Counted from the first letter of the stretch, positions 37,168 through 48,185 are shown. The stretch is DNA of 64,000 nucleotides from Proteus vulgaris (GCF_023100685.1 NZ_CP090064.1:3720001-3784000), one strand, 5' to 3'. Notes: generated by a model not told the origin, from the sequence alone. Numbers and translations: made by a program.

Positions 37168-38799
37168 TTAACTCAAATGATGATTCAGCGCTTCTTCTTT
37201 TAAATCTAATTCATGACGTAAACGATGATAAATATGTTCACTAATATGACGAGATTTACGCAGTTGTTGCAATGCATCACGTTCAACCTTTAATGCACTA
37301 CGAGATAATTTTCGCTCCATACTAAACAAGCGCTTAAGATCAAGCGCACCTTCTTGCACACTATCTTCACTATCAAGGCGGCGACTGTAGATCTCTAATA
37401 AATGAGAGCCTGCTTCTATGCGTAGCGACATTTCATCTAAGTCTTCGCAAGGTTGATTCATTAATTCATTGATATGTGCAATTGCTGCTTCATTTAAGGC
37501 TAAACGTGTACGAATTTCATCATCCTCATATGGTAAGTCTTCTGAGAGCCCTTTAGTTAAAATCGGCAATGCGATTGTTGCGATTAATAATGAGCAAAGA
37601 ATAACTCCCATAGCAATAAAGATAGCGAGATCACGCGTTGGGAATGGCGAGCCGTCAGTCATTAATAAAGGAAGTGTTAAAATACCAGCTAATGTAATTG
37701 CACCTCTCACACCAGCAGTTGCCATAATCGCCATTAAACGCAGATCATGACGAGATAAACGTTTATTAGGTGAACGAAAAACGGTAAGTGACATTGATAC
37801 CCAAACCCATGTAAAACGCAGTACAGCAAGTCCTACAGTGATCACGATAATGTAACCTAAAACAGCCCAAGGGTTAGTAGCCCCAGCGGATTGCGTCACT
37901 TCAGGTAAAATTTTCCACATTGCCGGAAGTTGTTCACCTAATAAAATAAAGATCATGCCGTTAAGTGCAACTTGAACCGTATCCCAAACCGCTTTACTTT
38001 GCATACGTGTGGCCGCTTGCATACGGCCAACAATTTTTTCATAGTGCATTGTAATACCTGCAACCACTGCAGCTAAGATCCCCGATACATGGAAATGCTC
38101 TGCCAATAAATAGGCAAAAAATGGCATTAATAAACTAATCAAAATTTGGATTGCAGGATCTTCACCAGTGCGTCTCACCAAAAACTGATTAAACCGCCCT
38201 ATAATACCTGCCACAATTAAACCAATTGCCGCCCCACCTAAAGCCACAACTAAAAATTGTCCTGTTGCTGAAGCAATAGAAAAAGATCCCGTTAATGCAG
38301 CCGCAACCGCAAAGCTAAAACAAACTAAACCTGTTGCGTCATTAAGTAACGATTCCCCTTCTAAAATATGCGTCATACGAGAAGGAAGTGGCGAATTTAC
38401 AGTCATTGCAGATACTGAAACAGGATCGGTTGGAGACAAAATTGCTGCTAAAGCAAATGCAATCGCAAGCGAAATAGAAGGAATAAGCCAGTGAATAAAA
38501 AAGCCCATGCCAATTACGGTGACAACCACTAAACCGATCGCCAATGACATAATAGGTTTAATTTCTTGAAATAGTGCCTCTTTAGGGATACGCCACCCAT
38601 CTAAAAATAGAAGCGGTGGAATAAAGAGGAACAAAAAAAGATGTGGATCAAAAGCCACCTCAAAACCAAAAATCGACAAACAAGCCCCTACAGCTATTTG
38701 GATCAATGGCAGAGGAATTTTTTCTGACAATAATCGTGAGATAAACACACTCACAATCACAGCAAAAAGAAAAATAAGTACAATCGCGACGACAGACAT
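37168..38799 (-). CDS. CPA1-family Na+/H+ antiporter (YjcE-like)
   Basis: A 543-residue inner-membrane protein with about twelve helices followed by a cytoplasmic helical tail (about residues 420-543). The ion-binding aspartate pair of CPA1 antiporters is seen as LSPTDPVSVSA near residue 123 and EGESLLNDATGLV near 147. Length and tail match E. coli YjcE, and homologs of the NhaP/YjcE group exchange sodium or potassium for protons. The exact gene symbol is not certain. Confidence 0.88.
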   Translation of the reverse strand: MSVVAIVLIFLFAVIVSVFISRLLSEKIPLPLIQIAVGACLSIFGFEVAFDPHLFLFLFIPPLLFLDGWRIPKEALFQEIKPIMSLAIGLVVVTVIGMGFFIHWLIPSISLAIAFALAAILSPTDPVSVSAMTVNSPLPSRMTHILEGESLLNDATGLVCFSFAVAAALTGSFSIASATGQFLVVALGGAAIGLIVAGIIGRFNQFLVRRTGEDPAIQILISLLMPFFAYLLAEHFHVSGILAAVVAGITMHYEKIVGRMQAATRMQSKAVWDTVQVALNGMIFILLGEQLPAMWKILPEVTQSAGATNPWAVLGYIIVITVGLAVLRFTWVWVSMSLTVFRSPNKRLSRHDLRLMAIMATAGVRGAITLAGILTLPLLMTDGSPFPTRDLAIFIAMGVILCSLLIATIALPILTKGLSEDLPYEDDEIRTRLALNEAAIAHINELMNQPCEDLDEMSLRIEAGSHLLEIYSRRLDSEDSVQEGALDLKRLFSMERKLSRSALKVERDALQQLRKSRHISEHIYHRLRHELDLKEEALNHHLS

Positions 38800-38932
38800 G
38801 GTGGATACCCCAATTTATTTAATTATTTTTAAGCGATGCAGTAAAAACGATCTGTTGTCTCGTTGTAAAGAAATAAGTTGTTTCTAATTATATAAAAAAC
38901 AAATTATCTGATAATTCTGAAATAAAACAGCA

Positions 38933-38963
38933 TAAAAAAACCCGAGCCTAAGCTCGGGTTTTT
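38933..38963 (-). terminator. Terminator of groES-groEL
   Basis: CCCGAGC, 4-nt loop, GCTCGGG: a perfect 7-bp GC-rich stem with T runs on both strands, about 25 bp past the groEL stop. Confidence 0.9.
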
Positions 38964-38987
38964 CGTGTAAAACAGTTAGCTGATGAA

Positions 38988-40661
<1,674 letters not shown>

Positions 40662-40686
40662 TTAAGAAGATCTTAAAAGAGAAAAA

Positions 40687-40980
40687 TTATTCTTCTACAA
40701 TTGCTAAAATGTCGCTTTCAGACATGATAAGCACGTCTTCGTTATCAATTTTTTCTGTTTTAACGCCATAACCGTCGTTAAAAATTACGATATCGCCAAC
40801 TTTAACATCCAGTGGTTTAACGTCGCCGTTTTCCATAATACGGCCTTGACCTACGGCTAAGATTTCGCCACGAGTAGATTTACCCGCCGCTGTGCCAGTA
40901 AGGACGATACCGCCTGCTGATTTAGCTTCGACTTCTTTACGTTTAACAATAACACGGTCATGTAATGGACGAATCTTCAT
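40687..40980 (-). CDS. groES: Co-chaperonin GroES
   Basis: A 97-residue co-chaperonin ([10 protein letters not shown] start) that caps the GroEL ring. I start at the ATG at 40980, preceded by AGGAGC; the frame is open further upstream but that part crosses the promoter. The mobile loop [11 protein letters not shown] near residue 24 is intact. Confidence 0.98.
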   Translation of the reverse strand: MKIRPLHDRVIVKRKEVEAKSAGGIVLTGTAAGKSTRGEILAVGQGRIMENGDVKPLDVKVGDIVIFNDGYGVKTEKIDNEDVLIMSESDILAIVEE

Positions 40981-41063
40981 TAATAGTGCTCCTATAAAAA
41001 AGTCCATATCAGGATTAAGGTTGATACCAGTGCCTAAGATGAACCAGTACCATGACGATACAG

Positions 41064-41092
41064 GTGGGGGCATCCGGTAAAACTTCAAGGGG
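41064..41092 (-). promoter_or_regulatory. Sigma-32 heat-shock promoter of groESL
   Basis: The minus strand reads CCCCTTGAA, 13 bases, then CCCCCAC: a close match to the RpoH consensus CTTGAA-N13-15-CCCCAT. It lies about 85 bp before groES, as in E. coli groE. Confidence 0.85.
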
Positions 41093-41149
41093 AGAAGTGT
41101 GTTTTTTTTTCAAATTTTCCCCTTTTTAGTCGATTATGCTTTGGGCTAA

Positions 41150-41656
41150 TTATTTTTTATCAGAAAAATGGTCGTTATCCTGATCTTCACCCTTATTATT
41201 CAGTTGGTTACTTGGTGAATCTTCTTTGCGCTGATACTCACCTTCAAAAGTGGTGCCATTTTGACTAGAAGAAAATCCACTTTGTCCGTTACTACCTGAA
41301 TAAACACGAATACGAGAAATTAATTTTGTCACTAACAGTGCTTGTAACGGTGGCAGTAATAACAGCAAACCTAAGAAGTCCGTAAAGAAGCCGGGGATCA
41401 GCAATAAAATACCCGCCAGTATTAACGAAACGCTTTTCACCATTTCAGCAGCAGGCACTTCACCCACGGCAAGTTTTTGCTGCATTGAAGCAATATTTTT
41501 TACGCCCTGATTTTTTACCAATGAGACACCAACACAAGAAGTCAGCACCACAAGGAATAGTGTTGTAAGTACGCCAATCGAAGATGCTACATTGACGAAA
41601 ATAACAGCTTCTACATAGATAAGAAGACAAATAACAATTAATGGGAGCCAACGCAC
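41150..41656 (-). CDS. fxsA: FxsA membrane protein
   Basis: A 168-residue inner-membrane protein with helices near residues 5-25, 27-47 and 75-105. FxsA in E. coli is known for affecting exclusion of phage T7 by the F plasmid; its normal role is unclear. The Ser/Asn-rich hydrophilic tail (GSNGQSGFSSSQNG) is typical. Position between groES and aspA is conserved in E. coli. Confidence 0.93.
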   Translation of the reverse strand: MRWLPLIVICLLIYVEAVIFVNVASSIGVLTTLFLVVLTSCVGVSLVKNQGVKNIASMQQKLAVGEVPAAEMVKSVSLILAGILLLIPGFFTDFLGLLLLLPPLQALLVTKLISRIRVYSGSNGQSGFSSSQNGTTFEGEYQRKEDSPSNQLNNKGEDQDNDHFSDKK

Positions 41657-42030
41657 TTGGTTCTCCTTTTTATAAAAAAAGATTCATATTATTAATAGAA
41701 AGGAGTGTGAACTACATCTAAGGTGATGGTTTACGAACTCGCTTTTTCTTAGTTTATCTACATAATAATGGGGAGCCTAACACTCCTTTTCAAGGGGCGT
41801 TAAAAAGAGAAGTAGAACTGTAAAATCCATGAGATAGATCACAAAAAGAAAATATTTAGACGTTATTTACGTATAAAGTGATCCAGCTTAAAGGTATTTG
41901 TTCACAACCCGAATATGATCGTGTCAGTACCAAGCAAAACGGTAAGTTATATTACATTATTAACCGTTAACGATATATTTTATTAACAAGCGCATAACTA
42001 GACAGTTAAAATTTTAATAAGAAGGTTCTC
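41657..42030. other. Promoter region between fxsA and aspA
   Basis: About 370 bp between divergent genes, so both promoters lie here. A CRP-like site is the only regulatory motif I can name. No ORF. Confidence 0.6.
41830..41843 (+). promoter_or_regulatory. CRP-like site upstream of aspA
   Basis: TGAGATAGATCACA differs from TGTGA-N6-TCACA at one key position. It sits about 190 bp before aspA. Catabolite control of aspA is known in E. coli; use of this site is inference. Confidence 0.5.
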
Positions 42031-43455
42031 ATGTCAAATAAAACTCGTATCGAAGAAGACCTGTTAGGTAAAAGAGAAGTTCCTGCTGATGCTTACTATG
42101 GCGTCCACACTTTACGTGCAATTGAAAACTTCTACATCAGTGATCGTACCATCAATGATGTTCCAGAATTCATCCGCGGTATGGTAATGGTGAAAAAAGC
42201 CGCAGCATTAGCAAACAAAGAACTTCACACTATTCCTCGTGAAATCGCTGATACGATTATCAAAGCCTGTGACGTAGTATTAGAAACAGGTAAACACATG
42301 GATCAATTCCCAGTTGATGTATTCCAAGGCGGTGCGGGTACTTCATTAAATATGAATACCAATGAAGTTATCGCAAACATCGGTCTGGAATTAATGGGCC
42401 ACCAAAAAGGTGAATACCAATACCTGAACCCGAATGACCACGTCAATAAGAGCCAATCAACAAACGACGCTTATCCTTGTGGTTTCCGTGTAGCGGTTTA
42501 TAACTCTGTTATCAAATTAACTGAATCTATCGAACTGCTGAAAGCAGGTTTTGATAGAAAAGCAGTTGAGTTTAAAGACATCCTGAAAATGGGTCGTACT
42601 CAATTACAAGATGCTGTACCAATGACTTTAGGTCAAGAATTCCACGCTTTCTCTGTACTGATGAAAGAAGAAATCAAAAACCTGAAACGCACTGCTGAGT
42701 TACTGTTAGAAATGAACTTAGGTGCAACAGCTATCGGTACTGGTCTGAACACAGCACCAGGTTACCAAAAACTGTCTGTTGAAAAACTGGCAGAAGTAAC
42801 TGGTTTAGCTTGTGTTCCAGCAGAAGACTTAATTGAAGCAACTTCTGACTGTGGTGCTTATGTAATGGTTCACGGCGCATTAAAACGCTTAGCTGTGAAA
42901 ATGTCTAAAATCTGTAATGACTTACGTTTACTGTCCTCTGGTCCTCGTGCAGGTCTGAAAGAAATCAATCTTCCAGAACTACAAGCAGGTTCTTCAATCA
43001 TGCCAGCTAAAGTAAACCCAGTTATTCCAGAAGTTGTTAACCAAGCTTGCTTTAAAGTTATCGGTAATGACACTTGTGTAACAATGGCTGCTGAAGCAGG
43101 TCAATTACAATTAAACGTAATGGAACCTGCAATCGGTCAAGCAATGTTCGAATCAATCTCTCTGTTAAGCAACGCTTGCCGTAACTTAGTAGAAAAATGT
43201 GTTGATGGTATCACTGCGAATAAAGACGTCTGTGAACACTTCGTATTTAGCTCAATCGGTATCGTTACTTATCTGAACCCATTCATTGGTCACCATAACG
43301 GCGACATCGTTGGTAAGATTTGTGCAGAAACTGGTAAGAGTGTACGAGAAGTTGTTCTAGAACGCGGTTTATTAACCGAAGAACAACTGGATGATATCTT
43401 CTCTATCGAGAACTTAAAAAACCCGGCTTACAAAGCAAAACGCTTCGATGATTAA
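42031..43455 (+). CDS. aspA: Aspartate ammonia-lyase
   Basis: A 474-residue member of the fumarase/aspartase superfamily, converting L-aspartate to fumarate and ammonia. The signature [11 protein letters not shown] lies near residue 325, and [13 protein letters not shown] near 140 carries substrate contacts. With dcuA next to it, it feeds fumarate respiration under anaerobic conditions. Ribosome site AGAAGG. Confidence 0.97.
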   Translation: MSNKTRIEEDLLGKREVPADAYYGVHTLRAIENFYISDRTINDVPEFIRGMVMVKKAAALANKELHTIPREIADTIIKACDVVLETGKHMDQFPVDVFQGGAGTSLNMNTNEVIANIGLELMGHQKGEYQYLNPNDHVNKSQSTNDAYPCGFRVAVYNSVIKLTESIELLKAGFDRKAVEFKDILKMGRTQLQDAVPMTLGQEFHAFSVLMKEEIKNLKRTAELLLEMNLGATAIGTGLNTAPGYQKLSVEKLAEVTGLACVPAEDLIEATSDCGAYVMVHGALKRLAVKMSKICNDLRLLSSGPRAGLKEINLPELQAGSSIMPAKVNPVIPEVVNQACFKVIGNDTCVTMAAEAGQLQLNVMEPAIGQAMFESISLLSNACRNLVEKCVDGITANKDVCEHFVFSSIGIVTYLNPFIGHHNGDIVGKICAETGKSVREVVLERGLLTEEQLDDIFSIENLKNPAYKAKRFDD

Positions 43456-43511
43456 TAATTGTGTTTTATAACATGACACTGTTAAACATAAGAATGAGCT
43501 CTTAAAAATAC

Positions 43512-43545
43512 AAGGCACGGACTCTTTAAGAGGCGTGCCTTTTTA
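43512..43545 (+). terminator. Terminator or attenuator between aspA and dcuA
   Basis: AAGGCACG and CGTGCCTT form an 8-bp stem followed by four to five T residues. It would reduce read-through into dcuA. Confidence 0.75.
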
Positions 43546-43613
43546 CTTGATTGTAAAAACAAAAATTTAACTTATCTTTCTCATTTTTTTAATTATCTCA
43601 AGGAGTAAACGCT

Positions 43614-44939
43614 ATGTTAGCCGTAGAATTGATTATCGTTCTGCTGGCCATTTTCCTCGGTGCGAGACTTGGGGGAATTGGTATCGGGTTTGCCGGTGGT
43701 TTAGGGGTTTTAGTTTTAGCTGCTATCGGTGTTAAACCTGGTTCAATCCCTTTTGATGTTATCTCCATCATTATGGCTGTTATTGCCGCAATCTCTGCGA
43801 TGCAGGTTGCTGGTGGTTTGGATTACCTTGTTGGCCAAACTGAAAAACTGTTAAGACGTAATCCAAAATACATCACAATTCTTGCGCCAATTGTGACTTA
43901 TTTCTTAACTCTATTTGCAGGTACAGGGAACATTTCTCTAGCAACACTGCCAGTTATCGCAGAAGTTGCAAAAGAACAAGGCATCAAACCTTGCCGTCCT
44001 TTATCAACAGGTGTTGTTGCAGCTCAAATCGGTATTACTGCATCTCCTATCTCTGCTGCAGTTGTGTACATGGCATCAGTCATGGAAAACCCAGCAATGG
44101 TCGGTGAAGGTAATACAGTAAGTTACATCACTCTACTGTCTATCTTATTACCAGCAACTTTCCTTGCTATCATTCTGATGTCATTCATCGTGTCTTGGGT
44201 ATTTAACTCAAAACTATCTGATGATGCTGTCTATCGTGAACGTTTAGAACAAGGTCTGGTTGAGTTACGTGGTAGCCAAGAACGTAGAGAAACATTACCA
44301 GGTGCTAAATCATCTGTAATGCTGTTCTTACTGGGTGTTGTCTGTGTTGTTACTTATGCAATCATCAACAGCCCAAGCTTAGGTATTGTGAAAGAACCGT
44401 TAATGAACACCACTAACGCTATTCTTATCATCATGCTGAGTGTTGCAACGCTTATCACTGTTTTCTGTAAAGTTAAAACTGATACCATCCTCAACTCAAG
44501 TACTTTTAAAGCAGGTATGAGTGCATGTATCTGTATTCTGGGTGTTGCATGGTTAGGTGATACTTTCGTTTCAAGTAACATTGATTGGATCAAACTGACT
44601 GCGGGTGATTTAATCACTGGTCATCCTTGGTTATTAGCCGTTATCTTCTTCTTCTGTTCTGCACTGTTATATTCACAAGCAGCAACAGCAAAAGCATTAA
44701 TGCCAATGGCTTTAGCACTAGGTGTATCTCCATTAACTGCAATTGCATCTTTCTCTGCGGTTTCTGGTCTGTTCATCCTGCCAACTTACCCAACACTGGT
44801 TGCGGCAGTTCAAATGGATGACACCGGTACAACCCGTATCGGTAAATTAGTCTTCAACCACCCATTCTTTATCCCTGGTACAATTGGTGTGGTATTAGCT
44901 GTCGGATTTGGTTTCCTCTTCGGCGGTATGATCCTGTAG
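43614..44939 (+). CDS. dcuA: Anaerobic C4-dicarboxylate transporter DcuA
   Basis: A 441-residue inner-membrane protein with ten or more helices, of the Dcu family exchanging aspartate, fumarate or succinate. Landmarks: GIGFAGGLGVLVLAAIGVKPG near the N-terminus and TGNISLATLPVIAEVAKEQG near residue 104. It lies after aspA as in E. coli. Ribosome site AAGGAG is well placed. Confidence 0.96.
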   Translation: MLAVELIIVLLAIFLGARLGGIGIGFAGGLGVLVLAAIGVKPGSIPFDVISIIMAVIAAISAMQVAGGLDYLVGQTEKLLRRNPKYITILAPIVTYFLTLFAGTGNISLATLPVIAEVAKEQGIKPCRPLSTGVVAAQIGITASPISAAVVYMASVMENPAMVGEGNTVSYITLLSILLPATFLAIILMSFIVSWVFNSKLSDDAVYRERLEQGLVELRGSQERRETLPGAKSSVMLFLLGVVCVVTYAIINSPSLGIVKEPLMNTTNAILIIMLSVATLITVFCKVKTDTILNSSTFKAGMSACICILGVAWLGDTFVSSNIDWIKLTAGDLITGHPWLLAVIFFFCSALLYSQAATAKALMPMALALGVSPLTAIASFSAVSGLFILPTYPTLVAAVQMDDTGTTRIGKLVFNHPFFIPGTIGVVLAVGFGFLFGGMIL

Positions 44940-45003
44940 TTTGAAGTAAAAAATTAAAACATTGCAAAAAAGCGCCTAGCGCTTACAAGAAATAAAAAAA
45001 CAA

Positions 45004-45040
45004 GAAAATACCCCGTCGCAAGATGGGGTATTTTCATTTT
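45004..45040 (+). terminator. Terminator after dcuA
   Basis: AAAATACCCC pairs with GGGGTATTTT across a short loop, followed by CATTTT on the plus strand. Confidence 0.85.
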
Positions 45041-45123
45041 ACCCTGTCGCCTCTTGCTTTCATTTTTAGTTAAAGTCTGCTAATTATGATGTTTTCGCGA
45101 CAACGTGATTTAAGGAGATTTCC

Positions 45124-45696
45124 GTGCAACGTGAAGCATTATTAGACCACGTACTTATCAAGCTAGAGCAATACGGCTTAGCCGCAACTTTACCAGAGCT
45201 TCTTCAAGATTCGGGTATCAATGAATCTCAACTTCACCCATTTTGGCCTGATAGAGATGCCTTAATTTTTGATTGTCTTCGCCATCATGGGCAGCAAATT
45301 GATATTTGGCAACGCCAAGTGATGTTAGATGAAGAACTGACTATCGAACAAAAGTTACTTGCCCGTTATGATCAACTGGTCATACGTTTAGAGAAAAACC
45401 GTTTTCCTGGTTGTTTATTTGTTGCAGCATGTAGCGCATACCCTGATGAGCACTCTCAAATTCACCAATTAAGCCAACGTCAAAAGCAAAGCTCATTTGA
45501 TTACTCTAGAACGCTACTACGCGAGCTTGATATCGAAGACAGCGAGTTAGTTGCTAAACAGATGGAACTCATCTTAGAAGGCTGTTTAAGCCGTTTAATG
45601 GTGAATCATCATGCTGATGATATTATTACAGCAAAATTATTGGCTGAGGATATTCTTAAGATTGCTCAATGCCGTAAAAATGGTGCATTAAGTTAG
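45124..45696 (+). CDS. yjdC: TetR-family regulator YjdC
   Basis: A 190-residue TetR-type regulator resembling E. coli YjdC in length and place. The N-terminal DNA-binding helices cover about residues 1-50, though the recognition helix region (ESQLHPFWPDRDALIFDCL) is less canonical. The start is GTG, preceded by AAGGAG at 6-nt spacing. In E. coli yjdC lies beside tRNA pheU, and the same is true here; cutA and dsbD, which lie between dcuA and yjdC in E. coli, are absent. Target genes unknown. Confidence 0.85.
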   Translation: MQREALLDHVLIKLEQYGLAATLPELLQDSGINESQLHPFWPDRDALIFDCLRHHGQQIDIWQRQVMLDEELTIEQKLLARYDQLVIRLEKNRFPGCLFVAACSAYPDEHSQIHQLSQRQKQSSFDYSRTLLRELDIEDSELVAKQMELILEGCLSRLMVNHHADDIITAKLLAEDILKIAQCRKNGALS

Positions 45697-45952
45697 TTTT
45701 GAGTGTTGGAAAACGAGAAAAATGATCTGTTTTTTTGCTTGTACCCAATTTCTCTCTGCTGAGTAGCAAAAATCAAATTTAATCATCAAAAAAAGAGAAA
45801 GTTTTCTCTTTGATCTGCAAAAAAGTGAATATCTTTACTGATTGTTATTTAAGCGTTTTTTACTGAAAAATTGCTTATGATGAAAATTTAAACTCGAATA
45901 GAATAAAAAGAAAGCAAACAAACTTATTTTTGCATTTTTTATTAAAAAGACG

Positions 45953-45981
45953 TTGACGCATCACGCTGAATACGGTTTAAT
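45953..45981 (+). promoter_or_regulatory. Promoter of tRNA-Phe
   Basis: TTGACG, 17 bases, TTTAAT, then a GCGCC discriminator just before the start region. GC-rich discriminators are typical of stringently controlled stable-RNA promoters. Confidence 0.8.
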
Positions 45982-45992
45982 GCGCCTCGTTA

Positions 45993-46068
45993 GCCCGAAT
46001 AGCTCAGTCGGTAGAGCAGGGGATTGAAAATCCCCGTGTCCTTGGTTCGATTCCGAGTTCGGGCACCA
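45993..46068 (+). tRNA. pheU: tRNA-Phe (anticodon GAA)
   Basis: A 76-nt cloverleaf with acceptor arms GCCCGAA and TTCGGGC, the T-loop GTTCGATTC, the anticodon GAA at 46026-46028 and an encoded CCA end. It follows yjdC as pheU does in E. coli. It is the probable integration target of the ICE that starts right after it. Confidence 0.97.
46044..46068 (+). other. Probable ICE attachment site (left end) in the tRNA 3' half
   Basis: The integrase gene and ICE modules start right after the tRNA, and the tRNA itself is intact, so recombination probably occurred within its 3' end, restoring the gene. The partner direct repeat should lie beyond the right end of the window, so exact borders cannot be set here. 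Confidence 0.5.
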
Positions 46069-46168
46069 TCTTTCATTTGTTCGTCAGTTAGTTAACTAAC
46101 TGAGAGGGCAATCAAGAGCTGAAAATATAATTTGACACTGTCACTTTATGTTGGAACTCTTAAACTAA

Positions 46169-46201
46169 ACAGTCTTGCTCAAACCAAGGCTGTTTTTTTT
46201 T
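46169..46201 (+). terminator. Terminator after tRNA-Phe
   Basis: ACAGTCTTG pairs with CAAGGCTGT (one G-T pair), followed by nine or ten T residues on the plus strand. It lies inside the element, about 100 bp past the tRNA. Confidence 0.85.
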
Positions 46202-46265
46202 ATTTGTAACTTTTACTTTCTTTCCTAATCACTGTCAAATCTTGATACTCCTCCTGTTATTTTCA

Positions 46266-47363
46266 TCACATCAATTCCGCTTCAAGTATATCTCGCAAAT
46301 TATCAACACTTTCATCAATGTATTCTAATGTCGATGTAATACTGGCATGTCCTAACAGCCTTTTCACAACATAAAGATTACGTTCTGGTGATTGCATCAT
46401 ATGCGTTGCGACGGTATGTCGAAAACGGTGAGGTGATACAATGAAATTACATTCCGCTGATAAGCGTTTGAAAAATGAACGTAACGGGTATTCTCCCATC
46501 GTCTTTGGATGTTTCTTTCTTTTCATTAAATCAAACCATCCAACATTGAATACTTGATCTGTCAGTTCTACACCTACCTTTTGTGCTTCTTTCACTAAAT
46601 TTTCTAGTGATGGGTATAATGCGGAAACAATCGGTACCCGATGTTCACGGTGATTTTTAGCGCCCTCCTCACATAGATGGATCCACTTCTCTTCAAGATT
46701 AATATCCCCCAACCTAATATGCAGAAGTTGCCCTTGGCGAATGGCGGTATAACGAAATACGTTCATTGCCGTCATCCAAAACCACGCTGGATATAATGCA
46801 TTTTTTCGCCCATCACACACGTAGCCATAACCTTGCTTTTCTTCAAGTTCTAGATAGTGTGTCATTCGACGGTACATATCATCCATCTGTGATTTAGTCA
46901 GAACTTTTTTCTTTTTGGCCCCTGCACGAACCACCGTACCATTAAAAGGATTCTTTTTATGGGGTAATAATTCTTGTTCTATTCCAAAATTAAACAATGC
47001 TCTCATATGAGTCACTTTATTGTTCCATGTTCTACTTGAGCGCTTATTGTCACCTAAAACAAGATGTCGCCATTGTAGAACTGTTAATTGATCAATCTGA
47101 GCAGGATTTAACGAGGTAAATTCTTCAAATGTACGAAGAACCTTACGATAACTTCTCATTGTCGTAGGACGTAATAATTTATAATAAAAATACTGCTCAA
47201 TAAGAAACTCAAAAGTGATGTCATCCATAACATGCTCATTTACAACAATCAGTAAAACACGACAATGGGTGCTGTTATCGCTGATACAAAACGAACAAAC
47301 CATCAAATAACAACCATAAGACTTTAAATGATGACTTTTTTGTTGCTCCTGTTTAAAAGTCAT
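46266..47363 (-). CDS. int: ICE tyrosine integrase
   Basis: A 365-residue tyrosine recombinase. An N-terminal SAM-like core-binding domain (about residues 50-150) precedes the catalytic domain. Catalytic residues are visible as TAIRQGQLLHI (Arg I), HRFRHTVATHM (His-x-x-Arg) and LLGHASITSTLEYI (His and nucleophile Tyr). It lies beside tRNA-Phe and should integrate and excise the element there. The ATG at 47363 overlaps the stop of the upstream gene in ATGA and follows AAGG, so the long, cysteine-rich N-terminus is likely real; a shorter start at MDDITFEF is possible. Its expression should depend on the structured leader upstream of the operon. Confidence 0.88.
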   Translation of the reverse strand: MTFKQEQQKSHHLKSYGCYLMVCSFCISDNSTHCRVLLIVVNEHVMDDITFEFLIEQYFYYKLLRPTTMRSYRKVLRTFEEFTSLNPAQIDQLTVLQWRHLVLGDNKRSSRTWNNKVTHMRALFNFGIEQELLPHKKNPFNGTVVRAGAKKKKVLTKSQMDDMYRRMTHYLELEEKQGYGYVCDGRKNALYPAWFWMTAMNVFRYTAIRQGQLLHIRLGDINLEEKWIHLCEEGAKNHREHRVPIVSALYPSLENLVKEAQKVGVELTDQVFNVGWFDLMKRKKHPKTMGEYPLRSFFKRLSAECNFIVSPHRFRHTVATHMMQSPERNLYVVKRLLGHASITSTLEYIDESVDNLRDILEAELM

Positions 47364-47821
47364 ACCATTACCTTATCAAGAGGTTCCACTCCATTAAGAG
47401 TACGTAACCATCTAGGTGCTCGCATTTCAGCAACAAAGTAATTAATTAAATCATTCAATAACCAAATAAGACTTTTTCCTTTCTCATTTGAGAAACCTAA
47501 CTCTGCAAGAAATTGAGTCAGCGTAATGCAATGCTGGCAAAGCTCAGTACATTCAAAATCAAAACGAGGAAGGCTTGGTGGTATTTTATTGGCAATAAAA
47601 CACTGCACCAAATGAGGAGGAATAGGCTCATCTAATGTAGATTGCAAGAGTGTTAAACAGACGTTAAGACGGCAACATAACGCCATTTTAATGGAGAGTT
47701 CTTCGCTATTAATTAATGCATCTACAAATTTGTCACAATAATCAACGAGTGTTGTGAAATCTGTTGTGGAATCGAACTGAATAGTAAGTAATGGATGAGT
47801 TGGATTAAGGGTCATTGCCAT
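47360..47821 (-). CDS. Hypothetical protein translationally coupled to the integrase
   Basis: A 153-residue soluble protein I do not recognise. It is rich in Leu and Cys, with an acidic, helical middle part (CTELCQHCITLTQFLAELG). It is the first gene after the c4-like leader: its Shine-Dalgarno AGAGGA at about 47831-47836 overlaps one of the complementary segments. Its stop overlaps the integrase start, so both proteins are made together. A role in excision control or partner function for the integrase is a guess from position. Confidence 0.7.
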   Translation of the reverse strand: MAMTLNPTHPLLTIQFDSTTDFTTLVDYCDKFVDALINSEELSIKMALCCRLNVCLTLLQSTLDEPIPPHLVQCFIANKIPPSLPRFDFECTELCQHCITLTQFLAELGFSNEKGKSLIWLLNDLINYFVAEMRAPRWLRTLNGVEPLDKVMV

Positions 47822-47833
47822 ATTTAGGCATCC

Positions 47834-48047
47834 TCTGGTAGATTAGAGCAATCCACCACTAGAGAGGCTAATCTCGATGGAGGTGGAGTCGAACGGAGTT
47901 AGCCTTACCGGTTCTACCAGATACCGGCGCATCTGATGATGCCCCCGCTCGACCCACCATTGAGATGCGATCAAGCGTACGATATGAAAATATACCGCTG
48001 GTAGAGTTTTTCAGGAGGCTAATCCCGACACCTGATTTTGCAGGTGC
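47834..48047 (-). ncRNA. c4-like antisense RNA leader of the integrase operon
   Basis: In transcript order (minus strand) the leader holds segment A1 (GGATTAGCC, 48025-48017), B1 (TCTACCAG, 48005-47998), then the complements B' (CTGGTAGA, 47920-47913) and A' (GGCTAACTCC, 47904-47895), then A2 (GAGATTAGCC, near 47875-47866) and B2 (TCTACCAG, 47841-47834). B' fills the 10-nt loop of a hairpin with stem 47908-47912/47923-47927. B2 abuts the Shine-Dalgarno of the first gene. Further hairpins lie at 47929-47942 and 48029-48046. Duplicated targets with a central antisense pair is the layout of phage P1/P7 and P4 c4 RNA. The assignment is by architecture only. Confidence 0.6.
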
Positions 48048-48053
48048 GAGTGA

Positions 48054-48082
48054 AAGATACCGTGATTAATCAATGGGAGCAA
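48054..48082 (-). promoter_or_regulatory. Candidate promoter of the integrase leader
   Basis: On the minus strand, TTGCTC and TATCTT are 17 bases apart. Transcription would begin near 48047, just at the first leader hairpin. Confidence 0.45.
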
Positions 48083-48185
48083 GACTGTTTTAGTGGAGTT
48101 ACTATTATTATTTTCTATCGCTGATGGATATTTCACCAAACAATTTAATAAGCAAATGTCACATTGCAAATTCATTGTAAAATCT

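Noticed and set aside
40981..41088. Upstream extension of the groES frame
   Set aside because: It covers the transcription start region; the normal 97-residue GroES start has its own AGGAGC site.
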